DNA from: Rhizobium sp. Root1334
Lineage (GTDB): Bacteria > Pseudomonadota > Alphaproteobacteria > Rhizobiales > Rhizobiaceae
DNA length: 64,000 nt
Direction of reading: 5' to 3'
Assembly (NCBI RefSeq): GCF_001426665.1
Contig: NZ_LMEY01000005.1
Location: 39,581 to 103,580, forward strand
Shown: positions 17,831-26,761 of the stretch, one piece after another
Layout: every line of letters begins with the position of its first letter
Position numbering within the stretch: position 1 is the first letter of the stretch
The notes under the pieces: generated by a model
Databases searched by the model: none
What the model was told of the DNA's origin: nothing
The model's input: only the letters and a program-made list of their open reading frames with translations
Program-made: the position numbers and the translations under genes

Positions 17831-18592
17831 TTAGCCGCGGTGAGCAGCGGTCTTCGCGAAGAGCGATACAGCGTCCGAACCCGCCGCTATGCGGAACGGT
17901 GAAGACCCATCGGTCACTGCTCGCCAAATTGCCTCGGCCACGTCATTTGCACTGGTAACTTCACCCGGCTCTTGGGACGCTCTGGAAAACACCTGCTTCG
18001 CCCAGTCGGCATATGCCTCTGGTATACCGTTTTGCGAGCGCGCACGGGCGGTCGCACTGAAAGACGTCTGCGGCGCTCGCCCTGGCATGACAACTCGCAC
18101 TCGTACACCAAAGGGTTCCAACTCAAGCGCAAGATTTTCACTGAATGCTTCAATGGCCGCTTTGCTGGCGGTGTAGGCGGACAGCATTGGAAACGGTTTC
18201 AGCGTTACGGCGGATGATACATTGACGACCACGCCCGATCCTCGTTGGCGAAAGCCCGGCAACACGGCTTGTGTCATCGCCATGGTCCCGAATGTATTGA
18301 GCTCGAATATCTGCCGCGTATCGTCAACCGAGACGCCTTCGAGAGCGCCCATTAGGCCAGCGCCCGCATTGTTGACCAAAGCATCGACAGGTCCAGCTTC
18401 TCGCATGGCGCTGGCTATGCTTTGGGCGTCAGTCACATCGAGGGCGATGATATGAAGCCGTTCTGATTTCGGTAGCAGGTCCGCACGTGGTGTGCGCATC
18501 GTGGCGATTACATTCCAGTCGCGATCGAGAAAATAGCGAGCAGTCTCTAAGCCGAAGCCGGATGAACTGCCGGTGATGAGTATCGTATTCAT
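17831..18592 (-). CDS. SDR-family oxidoreductase
   Basis: This 253-residue classical SDR starts MNTILITGSSSGFGLETARY (T-G-x-x-x-G-x-G), with 'DALVNNAGAGLMGALEGV' (N-N-A-G), 'GVVVNVSSAVTLKPFPMLSA' (catalytic Ser) and 'YTASKAAIEAFSENLALE' (Y-x-x-x-K). It is complete. The frame extends upstream to 18949, but the ATG at 18592 has AGGAG 6 nt upstream. It follows the hydrolase gene by 85 nt on the same strand and is likely co-regulated by the TetR protein at 19691. Confidence 0.9.
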   Translation of the reverse strand: MNTILITGSSSGFGLETARYFLDRDWNVIATMRTPRADLLPKSERLHIIALDVTDAQSIASAMREAGPVDALVNNAGAGLMGALEGVSVDDTRQIFELNTFGTMAMTQAVLPGFRQRGSGVVVNVSSAVTLKPFPMLSAYTASKAAIEAFSENLALELEPFGVRVRVVMPGRAPQTSFSATARARSQNGIPEAYADWAKQVFSRASQEPGEVTSANDVAEAIWRAVTDGSSPFRIAAGSDAVSLFAKTAAHRG

Positions 18593-18677
18593 GTGAAACT
18601 CCTGTTGTGCTGATATGGAGCGGGCGCTGTGGGATTTCGCGAGATGTGGAGGGGGCGATAGGGGTGTCTCAGTCGGT

Positions 18678-19613
18678 CTACTTTGTTTCCACTCTCCCTT
18701 CCGGTGCCGTTTCTGCCGCCAGCTTGGCGGACGCTGCGGCGAACGCGGGATTGTCGGGGTAGAGCGCAGTACGCAGAAACGCGGTTGAAAGACGCTGGAT
18801 TGCGGCGACACGCTCAGGGCGCTCGTCCGTCGTCTCACGTGCCTCGTAGCCCGGTATTCCGCCCAGCGCATGCTCGCCGCCAAAGGCCGTGAAGAGCGCC
18901 TTTGGCGAGGGGCTGTGGTCATAGGCGTCACGCCACCAGTCTGGGCCACGAACGGTCAGACCGCCTTGGTCATGATCGCCCACGACGACTAGGGTTGGGG
19001 CCGTCATGCTTGAATAGTCGGGATACAAGAACGGAAATGCGCGCGCTGCGTGCTGGGTTAGGTCTCTGCCGCTGCCCGGCACCGCCAGCAAGACGCCTGC
19101 CTTCACTCTGTCATCCCTGCGGTTGATGATTGAACCGTTGCCCGGGTCAGGATGGCGCGCACCGAGAAAGCTACTGGCGGTCTGCCCGCCCCAAGAATGC
19201 CCGGCGACTGCGATCCGCGCGCGATCCAGCCGGCCGCGAATGATGGGTGTTTCGCGTTCGATATGGTCAATTCCATCCAGAATATCCGCGAGGTCCTGCT
19301 CCCGAAAGCGCCAGAGATTTGGACGACGGGGATCGTCCGGGGAAAGGCCGAGCACGCGCGAGTCCAGATGCGTCGGCTGGATCACGACAAAACCGTGGGC
19401 TGCCCAGTATTCCACAAGGGGCCCATATGCATGAAGCGACTGACCGTTGCCATGAGAGAACAGAATGGTGGGTAGGTTCTCGCCGATAGCTGGTGCAGAA
19501 ACCTTGAGATGCAGATCAGTGCCCCGGTTCGGCGAAGGCAGTTTGATTGGTGCGATCGAGATAACGGGGGATACCTGGGCATCTCCGTCGACTTCGTGAA
19601 GCGGGCTGGTCAT
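18678..19613 (-). CDS. Alpha/beta hydrolase (dienelactone/PAF-acetylhydrolase-like)
   Basis: This 311-residue hydrolase shows 'PTILFSHGNGQSLHAYGPLV' (oxyanion H-G), 'RIAVAGHSWGGQTASSFLG' (nucleophile Ser in G-H-S-W-G-G), 'PTLVVVGDHDQGGLT' (acid region) and 'FGGEHALGGIPGYEARETTD' (catalytic His). The pattern is that of bacterial homologues of platelet-activating-factor acetylhydrolase. No signal peptide is seen. It is divergent from a TetR gene with two matching operators in the 77-bp gap and is followed by an SDR gene. Confidence 0.88.
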   Translation of the reverse strand: MTSPLHEVDGDAQVSPVISIAPIKLPSPNRGTDLHLKVSAPAIGENLPTILFSHGNGQSLHAYGPLVEYWAAHGFVVIQPTHLDSRVLGLSPDDPRRPNLWRFREQDLADILDGIDHIERETPIIRGRLDRARIAVAGHSWGGQTASSFLGARHPDPGNGSIINRRDDRVKAGVLLAVPGSGRDLTQHAARAFPFLYPDYSSMTAPTLVVVGDHDQGGLTVRGPDWWRDAYDHSPSPKALFTAFGGEHALGGIPGYEARETTDERPERVAAIQRLSTAFLRTALYPDNPAFAAASAKLAAETAPEGRVETK

Positions 19614-19632
19614 GATACGATACCTTCAAGAT

Positions 19633-19682
19633 TAAACGGATCAGCGATCCGTATTGTGTTATACGGAACATTGATCCGTTTA
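19633..19682. promoter_or_regulatory. Two 17-bp TetR-type operators with one common dyad axis
   Basis: ACGGATCAGCGATCCGT (19636-19652) has perfect 7-bp arms, and ACGGAACATTGATCCGT (19663-19679) has arms with one mismatch. They are 27 bp apart. The outer sequences TAAACGGATCA (19633-19643) and TGATCCGTTTA (19672-19682), and the inner TCCGTAT and ATACGGA, share the same centre at 19657.5, so the whole 50 bp is two-fold symmetric. The site fills the gap between the divergent hydrolase and TetR genes, so autoregulation plus control of the hydrolase is likely. Confidence 0.75.
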
Positions 19683-19690
19683 TCAAGTGG

Positions 19691-20341
19691 GTGTGGCTGA
19701 CTGTGTCTCAATCTGACGAAGTGGTGGATCCTGCGACCGCGGGGAGCGTTAAATCCGCGTCCCCAGCACCGCGAATGCGCGCCGACGCTCGTAAGAATGA
19801 GGAAGCAGTCTTGGAAGCAGCCAAGATCGTTTTCGCCCGTTCGGGTGTAGATGCACCCATCCGGGAGATTGCCGCACAAGCAGGTGTCGGACTTGGGACA
19901 CTATATCGCCGATTTCCAACCCGAGCCGATCTGGTAGCTGCGGTCTTTCGCCGCGAAGTCGATGCGTGCGCCGATGCCGCGACAACACTTGCCTCAGAGC
20001 GTTCGCCTGGTGACGCATTGGGAGCTTGGCTGATGCTCTATACGCACTTCCTAGCGACAAAGCAGGGGTTGGCCGCCGCACTCCATTCCGGTGATGCAGC
20101 TTTTGCCAGTTTGCCTGACTATTTCCGAGGTCGGTTTGAGCCGGCACTATCCATGTTGCTGGATTCTGCGGCCCAGGCGGGTGAAGTTCGCACCGACGTC
20201 GCGCCCTATGACCTACTGCGCGGGATTGGCAATCTCGCTGTAGCATCGGGGGAGGATGGAGCCGCGCATATTGAACGCATGCTCATGCTGCTGCTTGATG
20301 GTCTGAAGTCCGTGAAGTCCGTGAAGTCCTCGAGGACATGA
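19691..20341 (+). CDS. TetR-family regulator
   Basis: This protein of up to 216 residues has an N-terminal helix-turn-helix ('ARSGVDAPIREIAAQAGVG', 'LGTLYRRFPTRADLVAAVFR') and an alpha-helical C-terminal ligand domain. The first about 25 residues are not conserved-looking; GTG at 19691 or GTG at 19703 could be the true start. A short repeat (KSVKSVKS) near the C-terminus comes from tandem GTGAAGTCC units. It is divergent from a hydrolase-SDR pair across two operators and most probably represses both. Confidence 0.88.
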   Translation: MWLTVSQSDEVVDPATAGSVKSASPAPRMRADARKNEEAVLEAAKIVFARSGVDAPIREIAAQAGVGLGTLYRRFPTRADLVAAVFRREVDACADAATTLASERSPGDALGAWLMLYTHFLATKQGLAAALHSGDAAFASLPDYFRGRFEPALSMLLDSAAQAGEVRTDVAPYDLLRGIGNLAVASGEDGAAHIERMLMLLLDGLKSVKSVKSSRT

Positions 20342-20598
20342 AGGGCCTGTGCCATGAATGTGTATTCAGAGTTCGTCTCTCAGTTCCGGGGCAATCGCTA
20401 ATCACGCGGAGATATGCCGCACGGCAGTTGCCGCGACGGGCAGCTGCATCGAGCTTGTCGTTTTGCTACACGAGTCCCGTTCCGCCAGTAAGGTCAACTG
20501 TGAGATTGGAGTCCATTTCGTACGGGACTAAAAGTGAGAGCATTGGGCGATTTTCATGAAGTTGCTTATGCAGTCACAATGAGAACAAGCCCAGCATT

Positions 20599-21216
20599 TC
20601 ATCCTGGATAGATGCCGTGCGCCATTGGCTCCCGTGCTTTGGCGACCTGCAATGCTTCGTTTGCAATGTCCTGCAGCTCTTCAGGGGTGGCCCCGTCGCG
20701 GGCTTGAGTGGAAAGCCCTAGCAGCACTGTCATCAGATAGCGAGCAAACGATGCAGCCCTTTCGGGTGTCAGCCACGCTTGAAGTTTGAGCGCTATCGTG
20801 TCCCGCAGGAGTTTCCGGCGTTCTGCCAGTTCAAGGGCGAGTTCTACGTGATCCTCGCCACACTGAAGCATCCCACTTGATATCATGCAACCTCCCTCCC
20901 CATGAGGGTCAGTGACGGCGTTTACCGCATGCTTGAGAAAGTTCTCGATTGCCTCGGAGAAACTGGTCGTCGGATCCATGTCTCCGAATGCATTTGGCAT
21001 ACGGGTATATCGATCGAGCGCTTCACGGTAGAGACCAGCTTTGCTGCCAAATGCAGCATACAGACTGGGGGGAGCGATCCCGATTGCTGACGTCAGGTCT
21101 GTGAGAGAGACGCCTTCGAAACCATGCCGCCAAAACAGGCGCATAGCGACATCCACCGCGTGATCCCGATTAAATGTGCGAGGCCCGCTCCGGCGCCTGT
21201 TTTTCAGCTTATCCAT
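20599..21216 (-). CDS. TetR-family regulator
   Basis: The protein has 205 residues from the ATG at 21216 (MDKLKNRRRSGPRTFNRDHA). Its helix-turn-helix is 'GFEGVSLTDLTSAIGIAPPS', followed by 'LYAAFGSKAGLYREALDRY', typical of the YxaF/AcrR-type subgroup. 'EGGCMISSGML' also fits this subgroup, in which a Cys sits at that place. A palindrome overlaps the start codon by one base, and a larger one lies 40 bp further upstream, so autoregulation is likely. It is divergent from an exported alpha/beta hydrolase. Confidence 0.9.
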   Translation of the reverse strand: MDKLKNRRRSGPRTFNRDHAVDVAMRLFWRHGFEGVSLTDLTSAIGIAPPSLYAAFGSKAGLYREALDRYTRMPNAFGDMDPTTSFSEAIENFLKHAVNAVTDPHGEGGCMISSGMLQCGEDHVELALELAERRKLLRDTIALKLQAWLTPERAASFARYLMTVLLGLSTQARDGATPEELQDIANEALQVAKAREPMAHGIYPG

Positions 21217-21227
21217 AGTGATCACTA
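21216..21227. promoter_or_regulatory. Palindrome at the TetR start codon
   Basis: TAGTGATCACTA is a perfect 12-bp palindrome that abuts the TetR ATG. Its core AGTGATCACT is repeated exactly in the larger palindrome at 21260-21281. Confidence 0.7.
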
Positions 21228-21259
21228 AAAACATGTTGAAGAAGAATGGCAAGTGCCTA

Positions 21260-21281
21260 GTTTGTAGTGATCACTACAAAC
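21260..21281. promoter_or_regulatory. Perfect 22-bp palindrome, TetR operator
   Basis: TTTGTAGTGATCACTACAAA (21261-21280) is perfectly palindromic and extends by one G-C pair on each side. Its centre is 49 bp from that of the second copy at 21216-21227. It lies between the TetR gene and the exported hydrolase, about 18 bp before the hydrolase start at 21299. Confidence 0.78.
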
Positions 21282-21298
21282 AGAGAAGATCTGGTGAA

Positions 21299-22264
21299 AT
21301 GTCGTTCAGGAATACAGCATTCGAGGCGTGCCAGAGTGAGCGTAAACGGCGTGAGGGTATGCGCGGTCGCTATGCGACGCTGATGTCCGGGTGTTTGGTC
21401 GCCGTCTCGATGATGGTTGCTTCGGTGGCTGCCAAGGCTGCGGAAAAGAACTACATCCTGGTATCACCGGACGGCGTTGAAATCGCCGTACAGGAATTCG
21501 GAAATCCATCTGGTCCGCCCATCATCTTCATTCACGGACTGCTTGGCAGTCATGGAAACTGGGAGAGCCAGGTCAAAAGCCCTGAGCTCTCGCGCTTCAG
21601 ACTGATCACCTTCGATCTCCGCGGCCACGGGTTGTCGGGCAAGCCGGACGAGGGTGCTGCCTATGGAAACGCACGCCGCTGGGCTGATGATCTGCATACG
21701 GTCGTGAAAGCGACTCAGGTGAAGAGCCCTGTTCTCGTTGGATGGTCGCTAGGCGGCGCAGTCATGACCAATTATGTCGCGACCTATGGTGACGATCACC
21801 TCGGTGGTTTGTTTTATGCCGCAGGGGTCGTTGAACTGTCGCCACAGTTGATGACAGCGCATCCTGACGTATACGGCGGCCTTGCTTCTGACGACGCGAA
21901 GGTTCGCTTTGACGCGACGCGCAAATTTCTGGCGCTGTGCTTTGCCAGGCAACCGGATGAGGTGACTTTTGATCGTCTTCTTTCGAATGCCGCAATGTCT
22001 TCGTTGACAATGGTTCAGCACACGCCATCGATGCCGGTCTTGGCGGCCGATGCGTTACCCAGGGTAAAGGTCCCGGTGATTATGCTCTATGGTGAAAAGG
22101 ACGCACTGGTGATGGCCAATGCGAGCATCGAACGTGCCACTACTCTCAATCCAGCGATAGACGCGATGATTTACACCGACTCGGGGCATGCGCCGTTCCT
22201 GGAAGAAGCGCAACGTTTCAACCTCGATCTGGTTGAGTTCCGCGACAGAATTCCGATGCGGTAA
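21299..22264 (+). CDS. Exported alpha/beta hydrolase
   Basis: The protein has about 321 residues from the ATG at 21299; an ATG at 21359 (301 residues, MRGRYATLMSGCLVAVSMMV) would give a cleaner signal peptide ending 'VASVAAKAAEK'. The hydrolase core has 'PPIIFIHGLLGSHGNWESQV', 'RLITFDLRGHGLSGKPDEG', the nucleophile in 'VLVGWSLGGAVMTNYV' (G-W-S-L-G-G), acid in 'YGEKDALV' and His in 'DSGHAPFLEEAQRF'. It is probably periplasmic. It is divergent from the TetR gene at 20599 and lies next to a 22-bp operator. Confidence 0.85.
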   Translation: MSFRNTAFEACQSERKRREGMRGRYATLMSGCLVAVSMMVASVAAKAAEKNYILVSPDGVEIAVQEFGNPSGPPIIFIHGLLGSHGNWESQVKSPELSRFRLITFDLRGHGLSGKPDEGAAYGNARRWADDLHTVVKATQVKSPVLVGWSLGGAVMTNYVATYGDDHLGGLFYAAGVVELSPQLMTAHPDVYGGLASDDAKVRFDATRKFLALCFARQPDEVTFDRLLSNAAMSSLTMVQHTPSMPVLAADALPRVKVPVIMLYGEKDALVMANASIERATTLNPAIDAMIYTDSGHAPFLEEAQRFNLDLVEFRDRIPMR

Positions 22265-22345
22265 GCACTCGTCTCAACAAGAGACCCCGGTAATGCCAGG
22301 GATGACAGACGAATGCGTACAAGCCAGCCAAGAACTGGTGACGGT

Positions 22346-23254
22346 CTATTCGCTTCGATTTGATTGCAGAGCCGCGCGTAGCCGTGGCGTGGCGAAATCG
22401 ATGAGCGCACGAAGCTTGAGTGGCATTATCGCGCTCGGCAGATAAATCAGATGTACTGGCGATGCCGGAAGCTCGTATTGTTCGAGGACAGGCATGAGCA
22501 GTCCTTGCCCAACCAGATTGCTGGCCTGATATGACATCACCCGCGTCAAGCCGAGACCAGAAGCCGCCGCATCGACGGCGGCTTCTGCGGTGTTAACAGA
22601 CAGTCGAGGCCGAATATCGACGGAAAATGTCTGTTTGCCATCGCTGAACTGCCAAGACCGAGAGGATTGGACGCCCTCAAAAGCGATGCATTGCTGGTCA
22701 CTCAGATCATAGGGTGTCAGTGGCTGGGTATTTCGCTGCAGATATTTCGGGCTCCCGTAGACACGGCTTCTTATCGCTCCGAGCCGTAGCGCCATTAAGC
22801 TCGAGTCCGCCAGATCACCGATACGCAACGCGAGGTCGATCTGGTCCTCCACCAGATTGCTGTTCCGATCGCCGAGCGTCAGTCTCATATTGATCTCGGG
22901 AAACGCCCTCAGAAAATCCGTCACCACAGGCAGGACGTGCAGGCGGCCAAACACGATCGGTGCAGTCATCGTGAGATCGCCTTTTGGGGTCAGGTATTCC
23001 CCTGACACCCGCCGCTCAGCCTCATCAATACGTTCCAGAATGTCTTTTGCAGCACTCAAATACAACCGACCTGCATCCGTGAGGGCGACATTGCGGTTTG
23101 TTCTTATGATCAATTTCGCGCCGAGCAGCCTTTCCATCTCCCCTATCTTTCGACTGACAGTAGGCAATGGTGAGTGAAGCGCTCTGGCCGCGGCCGAAAG
23201 GCTGCCGGTCTCAACCACTTTGAGAAAGAGGCGCATCGCGTCAATTCGATCCAT
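22346..23254 (-). CDS. LysR-family regulator
   Basis: This 302-residue protein starts MDRIDAMRLFLKVVETGSLS, with the winged helix 'AAARALHSPLPTVSRKIGEM', followed by a LysR substrate-binding domain ('KGDLTMTAPIVFGRLHVLPV', 'DLALRIGDLADSSLM'). It is of normal length and belongs to the large CrgA/DsdC-like group that regulates divergent oxidoreductases. It faces the glutathione S-transferase at 23373 across 118 bp, where ATTATC (23282-23287) and GATAAT (23307-23312) form a weak dyad. Confidence 0.9.
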   Translation of the reverse strand: MDRIDAMRLFLKVVETGSLSAAARALHSPLPTVSRKIGEMERLLGAKLIIRTNRNVALTDAGRLYLSAAKDILERIDEAERRVSGEYLTPKGDLTMTAPIVFGRLHVLPVVTDFLRAFPEINMRLTLGDRNSNLVEDQIDLALRIGDLADSSLMALRLGAIRSRVYGSPKYLQRNTQPLTPYDLSDQQCIAFEGVQSSRSWQFSDGKQTFSVDIRPRLSVNTAEAAVDAAASGLGLTRVMSYQASNLVGQGLLMPVLEQYELPASPVHLIYLPSAIMPLKLRALIDFATPRLRAALQSNRSE

Positions 23255-23372
23255 TTTTTCCTTCCAGGAAATGAGAGGATGATTATCAATTGTTGTAGCT
23301 ACTGCAGATAATTGGAAGGAGGTAGGTTGGTGTCAATGTCGTGGCTGACTATTGAAACCTTGGAGTGTTGCT

Positions 23373-23984
23373 ATGAAACTCTACCATCTTCCGCTTTCGG
23401 GACACGCTCATCGCGCAGTTCTCTTCCTCTCTTTGATTGCTCAGAAGGCTGAGCTCATCGAAGTGGATCTCGCCAACGGAGAGCACCGCACCGCAGAATA
23501 TCTGAAGCTGAATCCATTCGGTCAGGTGCCCGTGCTGGATGACGGCGGGTTTGTGGTAAACGATTCCAACGCCATCCTTGTATATCTCGCGACGAAACTT
23601 GGCCGGAAAGACTGGTTGCCGGACGACCTGCAAACATTGGCCAGGATCCAGAAATGGCTTTCGGTCGCCGCCGGAGAGATTGCCTATGGACCTTGCGCGG
23701 CAAGGTTGATTACCGTGTTCGGTGCCGATTTCCGGGCCGAAGAGGTCATTGCGCGCGCGCATCGAATTCTCAGTCTGATTGAGCTGGAGCTTGAACAACA
23801 TTTGTTCATCGTTGGCGACAAGCCGACGATCGCTGACGTGGCACTCTACAGCTATATCGCGGGAGCGCCCGAAGGGAACGTGGACCTGATGCCTTACGCG
23901 AATGTTCGTCAGTGGTTGGCTCAGATCGAGGCGCTTCCCGGCTTTGTCGAATTTCCCAAGACTATCGCAGGCCTCAGAACCTGA
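23373..23984 (+). CDS. Glutathione S-transferase
   Basis: This 203-residue protein starts [20 protein letters not shown] and contains '[20 protein letters not shown]' with the cis-Pro and the glutathione-binding D-S, then '[20 protein letters not shown]', the N-capping motif of the C-terminal domain. It is complete and cytosolic. The ATG at 23373 has GGAG 7 nt upstream; an upstream start 7 codons earlier lacks this. It precedes, by 43 nt, a multidomain flavin/iron-sulfur reductase in the same operon and faces a LysR gene. This suggests a detoxification pathway. Confidence 0.92.
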   Translation: MKLYHLPLSGHAHRAVLFLSLIAQKAELIEVDLANGEHRTAEYLKLNPFGQVPVLDDGGFVVNDSNAILVYLATKLGRKDWLPDDLQTLARIQKWLSVAAGEIAYGPCAARLITVFGADFRAEEVIARAHRILSLIELELEQHLFIVGDKPTIADVALYSYIAGAPEGNVDLMPYANVRQWLAQIEALPGFVEFPKTIAGLRT

Positions 23985-24027
23985 GCTTTACGTTCTGGGC
24001 GAGGCCGCCATCATCATGGAGGTGACA

Positions 24028-26082
24028 ATGTCAGAAGGTGCAAGATTCGTTGCTTCGCCTTGGCATGAAGGCGAACTCGAATTGCAGCGGAGCATCGGTG
24101 TCGTCGATCAGATGGACGTCGTCGGCCGCAGAGTCCTTCGGCCCTTCCTGCTAGATCAGCATCGGGAGTTCTTTCCCCTTTTGCCTTTCATCGCGATAGG
24201 GGCGGTGGATCCGGATGGTCTGCCTTGGGCAACTATTCGCGCCGGGAAGCCGGGTTTCCTGCATTCTCCTGATCCTTTGTTGCTTGCAATCGAGGCCCGT
24301 CGCGACTGGACTGATCCGGCCGAAAGGGGGATGGAGAATAGCGACCCTATTGGTCTGGTCGGTGTCGATCTCGTCACCCGACGCCGGAACCGCCTGAACG
24401 GAACGGTGCAACGCCAGAGCGATAGACACTTCGAGGTCGCAGTCGCTCAAAGTTTCGGCAACTGTCCGCGCTATATCCAGAGCCGTCATTTCGAGTTTGT
24501 TCGAGATCCGGAAGTAAGCACGTCTAGGCAGGCGGTCATCTTAGATGCACTGAATGACGAGGCGCGTCGGCTGATCGCAACCGCGGACACATTCTTCGTT
24601 GCATCCTATGCAGATCAGGGTGAGCAAGGACGCCAGGTGGATGTTTCGCATCGAGGTGGTCGGCCCGGTTTTGTGCGCATTGATGCAGATGGAGCGCTGA
24701 CCGTACCTGACTTCAACGGCAACCTTTTTTTCAACACACTGGGCAACTTTGTCGTCAACCCACGTGCTGGGCTCTTGTTCGTTGATCACCACACAGGTGC
24801 CATGCTGCAGGTCAGCGGCAAGGTCGAAATCATCCTCGATTCCCCTGAAATATCTAAGTTTGAAGGTGCTGAGCGGCTATGGCGCGTGTTCCCCGAGAAG
24901 GTGGTTTTGCGCCCGGATGCGCTGCCGTTGCGCTGGACATTTGCGGAAAATGGATTTTGCCCTGATAGCCTGTCTACGGGCACTTGGACGGAAGCGGAGC
25001 AGCGCATGGAAGCTGCAAGCAGAGCCAGAGCTTGGCGACGTCTGTACGTCGACAAGGTCGTTGTCGAAAGCGAGACGATAAGGTCGATCCATCTCAGTCC
25101 TGCTGACGAGAACGCGCTGGTCCCGCACAAGGCCGGCCAGCATCTTCCAATCCGGATTGCTGACCAGGATAACTTGGTCCGGCGCAGCTACACGATATCA
25201 AGTGCACCCTCTGAAGAATTCTATCGGCTGAGCGTCAAGCGGGATGGCAGGGGCTCGCAGCTATTGCATGACCTGCAGCCCGGAGACGAGATTGAGGCAC
25301 TGGAGCCTGGAGGTGGGTTTTTCATCGATCCGATGGAGCGCCATCGTCCGGCTGTCCTCCTTGCCGCTGGCATCGGTATTACCCCGATGCTGTCGATGTT
25401 GCACCATGTCGTGAATGTGGGTGCCCGCACGGGCTACCGCAGACCGATATGGCTTTTCCGGTCTTCTCGCACGGCCTCCGAGCGCGCCTTCGACCACGAG
25501 ATCGCCGACTTGGTTGATCGCAGTGAAGGCAGTGTTCGCCAAGTCCGCGTCTTGAGCGCGCCGGATGTGAAAAATGATGGGACGTATGATGCTGTCGGAC
25601 GGATCGATATCGATCTGCTCAAGGCTCATCTGCCGTTCGGCGACTACGATTTCTTCCTCTGTGGTCCACCACCGTTCATGCAGTCTTTGCATGCCGAGCT
25701 ACGTGCGTTGCAGATCCGCGATGAGCGCATCCATGCGGAAGCATTCGGACCGTCGGCACTGAGGCGTGATCACGCGAACAGCGAACCCGCAACACGTCCG
25801 GGTCGGGGCCCCGCGACCGAGGTCACAAAGGTCGTCTTCACGCACTCTGAGAAGGAAGCGTCTTGGACGCCGGAAAGTGGCACTCTGCTGGAACTGGCAG
25901 AACTAAGCGGCCTTTCGCCATCTTACAGTTGTCGCGCTGGCAGCTGCGGCGAGTGTAGGGCCAAAGTCGTTAGGGGCGAGGTAAGTTATCTGTTCGAGCC
26001 AAGCTATCCGGTAGAGGAGGGTGATGCTCTGATCTGTTGCTCGGTACCTTCAGAAGTTGGGGACCTGCAAATCGATGTCTAG
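24028..26082 (+). CDS. PNPOx-like / ferredoxin-NADP reductase / [2Fe-2S] fusion protein
   Basis: This 684-residue protein has three parts. Residues about 30 to 310 are pyridoxamine-oxidase-like FMN-binding folds ('FIAIGAVDPDGLPWATIRAG', 'GNLFFNTLGNFVVNPRAG'). Residues about 335 to 560 are an FAD/NAD(P) reductase with R-S-Y-T-I-S-S at 386-392 and 'AGIGITPML' at 447-455, then 'FFLCGPPPFMQSL'. Residues about 595 to 684 are a plant-type ferredoxin with C635, C640 and C643 (C-x4-C-x2-C) and C670/C671. The ATG at 24028 has GGAGG 6 nt upstream. Such proteins move electrons from NAD(P)H to a flavin and cluster; the substrate is unknown. It follows the GST gene in the same operon. Confidence 0.88.
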   Translation: MSEGARFVASPWHEGELELQRSIGVVDQMDVVGRRVLRPFLLDQHREFFPLLPFIAIGAVDPDGLPWATIRAGKPGFLHSPDPLLLAIEARRDWTDPAERGMENSDPIGLVGVDLVTRRRNRLNGTVQRQSDRHFEVAVAQSFGNCPRYIQSRHFEFVRDPEVSTSRQAVILDALNDEARRLIATADTFFVASYADQGEQGRQVDVSHRGGRPGFVRIDADGALTVPDFNGNLFFNTLGNFVVNPRAGLLFVDHHTGAMLQVSGKVEIILDSPEISKFEGAERLWRVFPEKVVLRPDALPLRWTFAENGFCPDSLSTGTWTEAEQRMEAASRARAWRRLYVDKVVVESETIRSIHLSPADENALVPHKAGQHLPIRIADQDNLVRRSYTISSAPSEEFYRLSVKRDGRGSQLLHDLQPGDEIEALEPGGGFFIDPMERHRPAVLLAAGIGITPMLSMLHHVVNVGARTGYRRPIWLFRSSRTASERAFDHEIADLVDRSEGSVRQVRVLSAPDVKNDGTYDAVGRIDIDLLKAHLPFGDYDFFLCGPPPFMQSLHAELRALQIRDERIHAEAFGPSALRRDHANSEPATRPGRGPATEVTKVVFTHSEKEASWTPESGTLLELAELSGLSPSYSCRAGSCGECRAKVVRGEVSYLFEPSYPVEEGDALICCSVPSEVGDLQIDV

Positions 26083-26215
26083 GTTTCGGTGACGCTTCAA
26101 GGCGGATTCTGGATTCACATTCGACGCGGTTTCGATCTTGAGGGACGATCGCTGCCATCCATTGCCCAGCGCCAAGCGGCAGCCTGAGTTATTTGGAGAC
26201 GGAATCTCAGCTGCG

Positions 26216-26761
26216 TCATCTAGAAATTGTTCGACCGAAGCCGGCAGAGGCAAGCTCGGCTCGAAGCTCATTGTCTGTTGCGTGCTCCAAGGAAAGTAGA
26301 CCAAGATACGCATCACCTTCCTGCTTCAGTGCTGCCCAAAAGGCTGGTTCGGTTTTTAAGCCTTCCTGACGCAGTGTTTGGATGGTCCTTTTGAAGCCAC
26401 TGCCTCCTAATGAAAGCAGCCGTCGTTCAATCTGGAAATGACGCCATCCGTGCTGCTGTGCGATGGGCAGTGAGCTCGCGAACAGTTCGAACTCCCATCC
26501 GTATGCACGGAACGTAGCGACTACGGGGCGGTCTTTTGAAGTCCATTGCCAAATGCGAAACCCGCTCATATGGGCGTATAGTTGCGACACGTCGGCGACG
26601 AAGCCGTTAGGGTCCAGCGTGCAGAATAGAATGTCTATGTCGCTGGCCTCGGTATGAATATCCAGAGGCGGTGTTCCCGCTATGTGCGGATCATAAACTG
26701 CCAGTGCATCGATGATCCCGAGTTCATGTACCGCGATTTCATAGTCTGGTCTCATACTCAT
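26216..26761 (-). CDS. DUF4269 family protein (nucleotidyltransferase-like)
   Basis: This 181-residue protein has 'GIIDALAVYDPHIAGTPPLD' followed by 'IHTEASDIDILFCTLDPNGF', with a G-T-P...S-D-I-D-I arrangement like the nucleotidyltransferase fold, and 'GGSGFKRTIQTLRQEGLKTE' toward the C-terminus, typical of DUF4269. The biochemical role of the family is unknown. It stands alone between the reductase operon and an NmrA-type operon. Confidence 0.78.
   Translation of the reverse strand: MSMRPDYEIAVHELGIIDALAVYDPHIAGTPPLDIHTEASDIDILFCTLDPNGFVADVSQLYAHMSGFRIWQWTSKDRPVVATFRAYGWEFELFASSLPIAQQHGWRHFQIERRLLSLGGSGFKRTIQTLRQEGLKTEPAFWAALKQEGDAYLGLLSLEHATDNELRAELASAGFGRTISR

Noticed and set aside
23282..23312. 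ATTATC and GATAAT dyad between the LysR gene and the GST gene
   Set aside because: Six-bp AT-rich arms with 19-bp spacing do not fit the T-N11-A geometry; noted only as weak.
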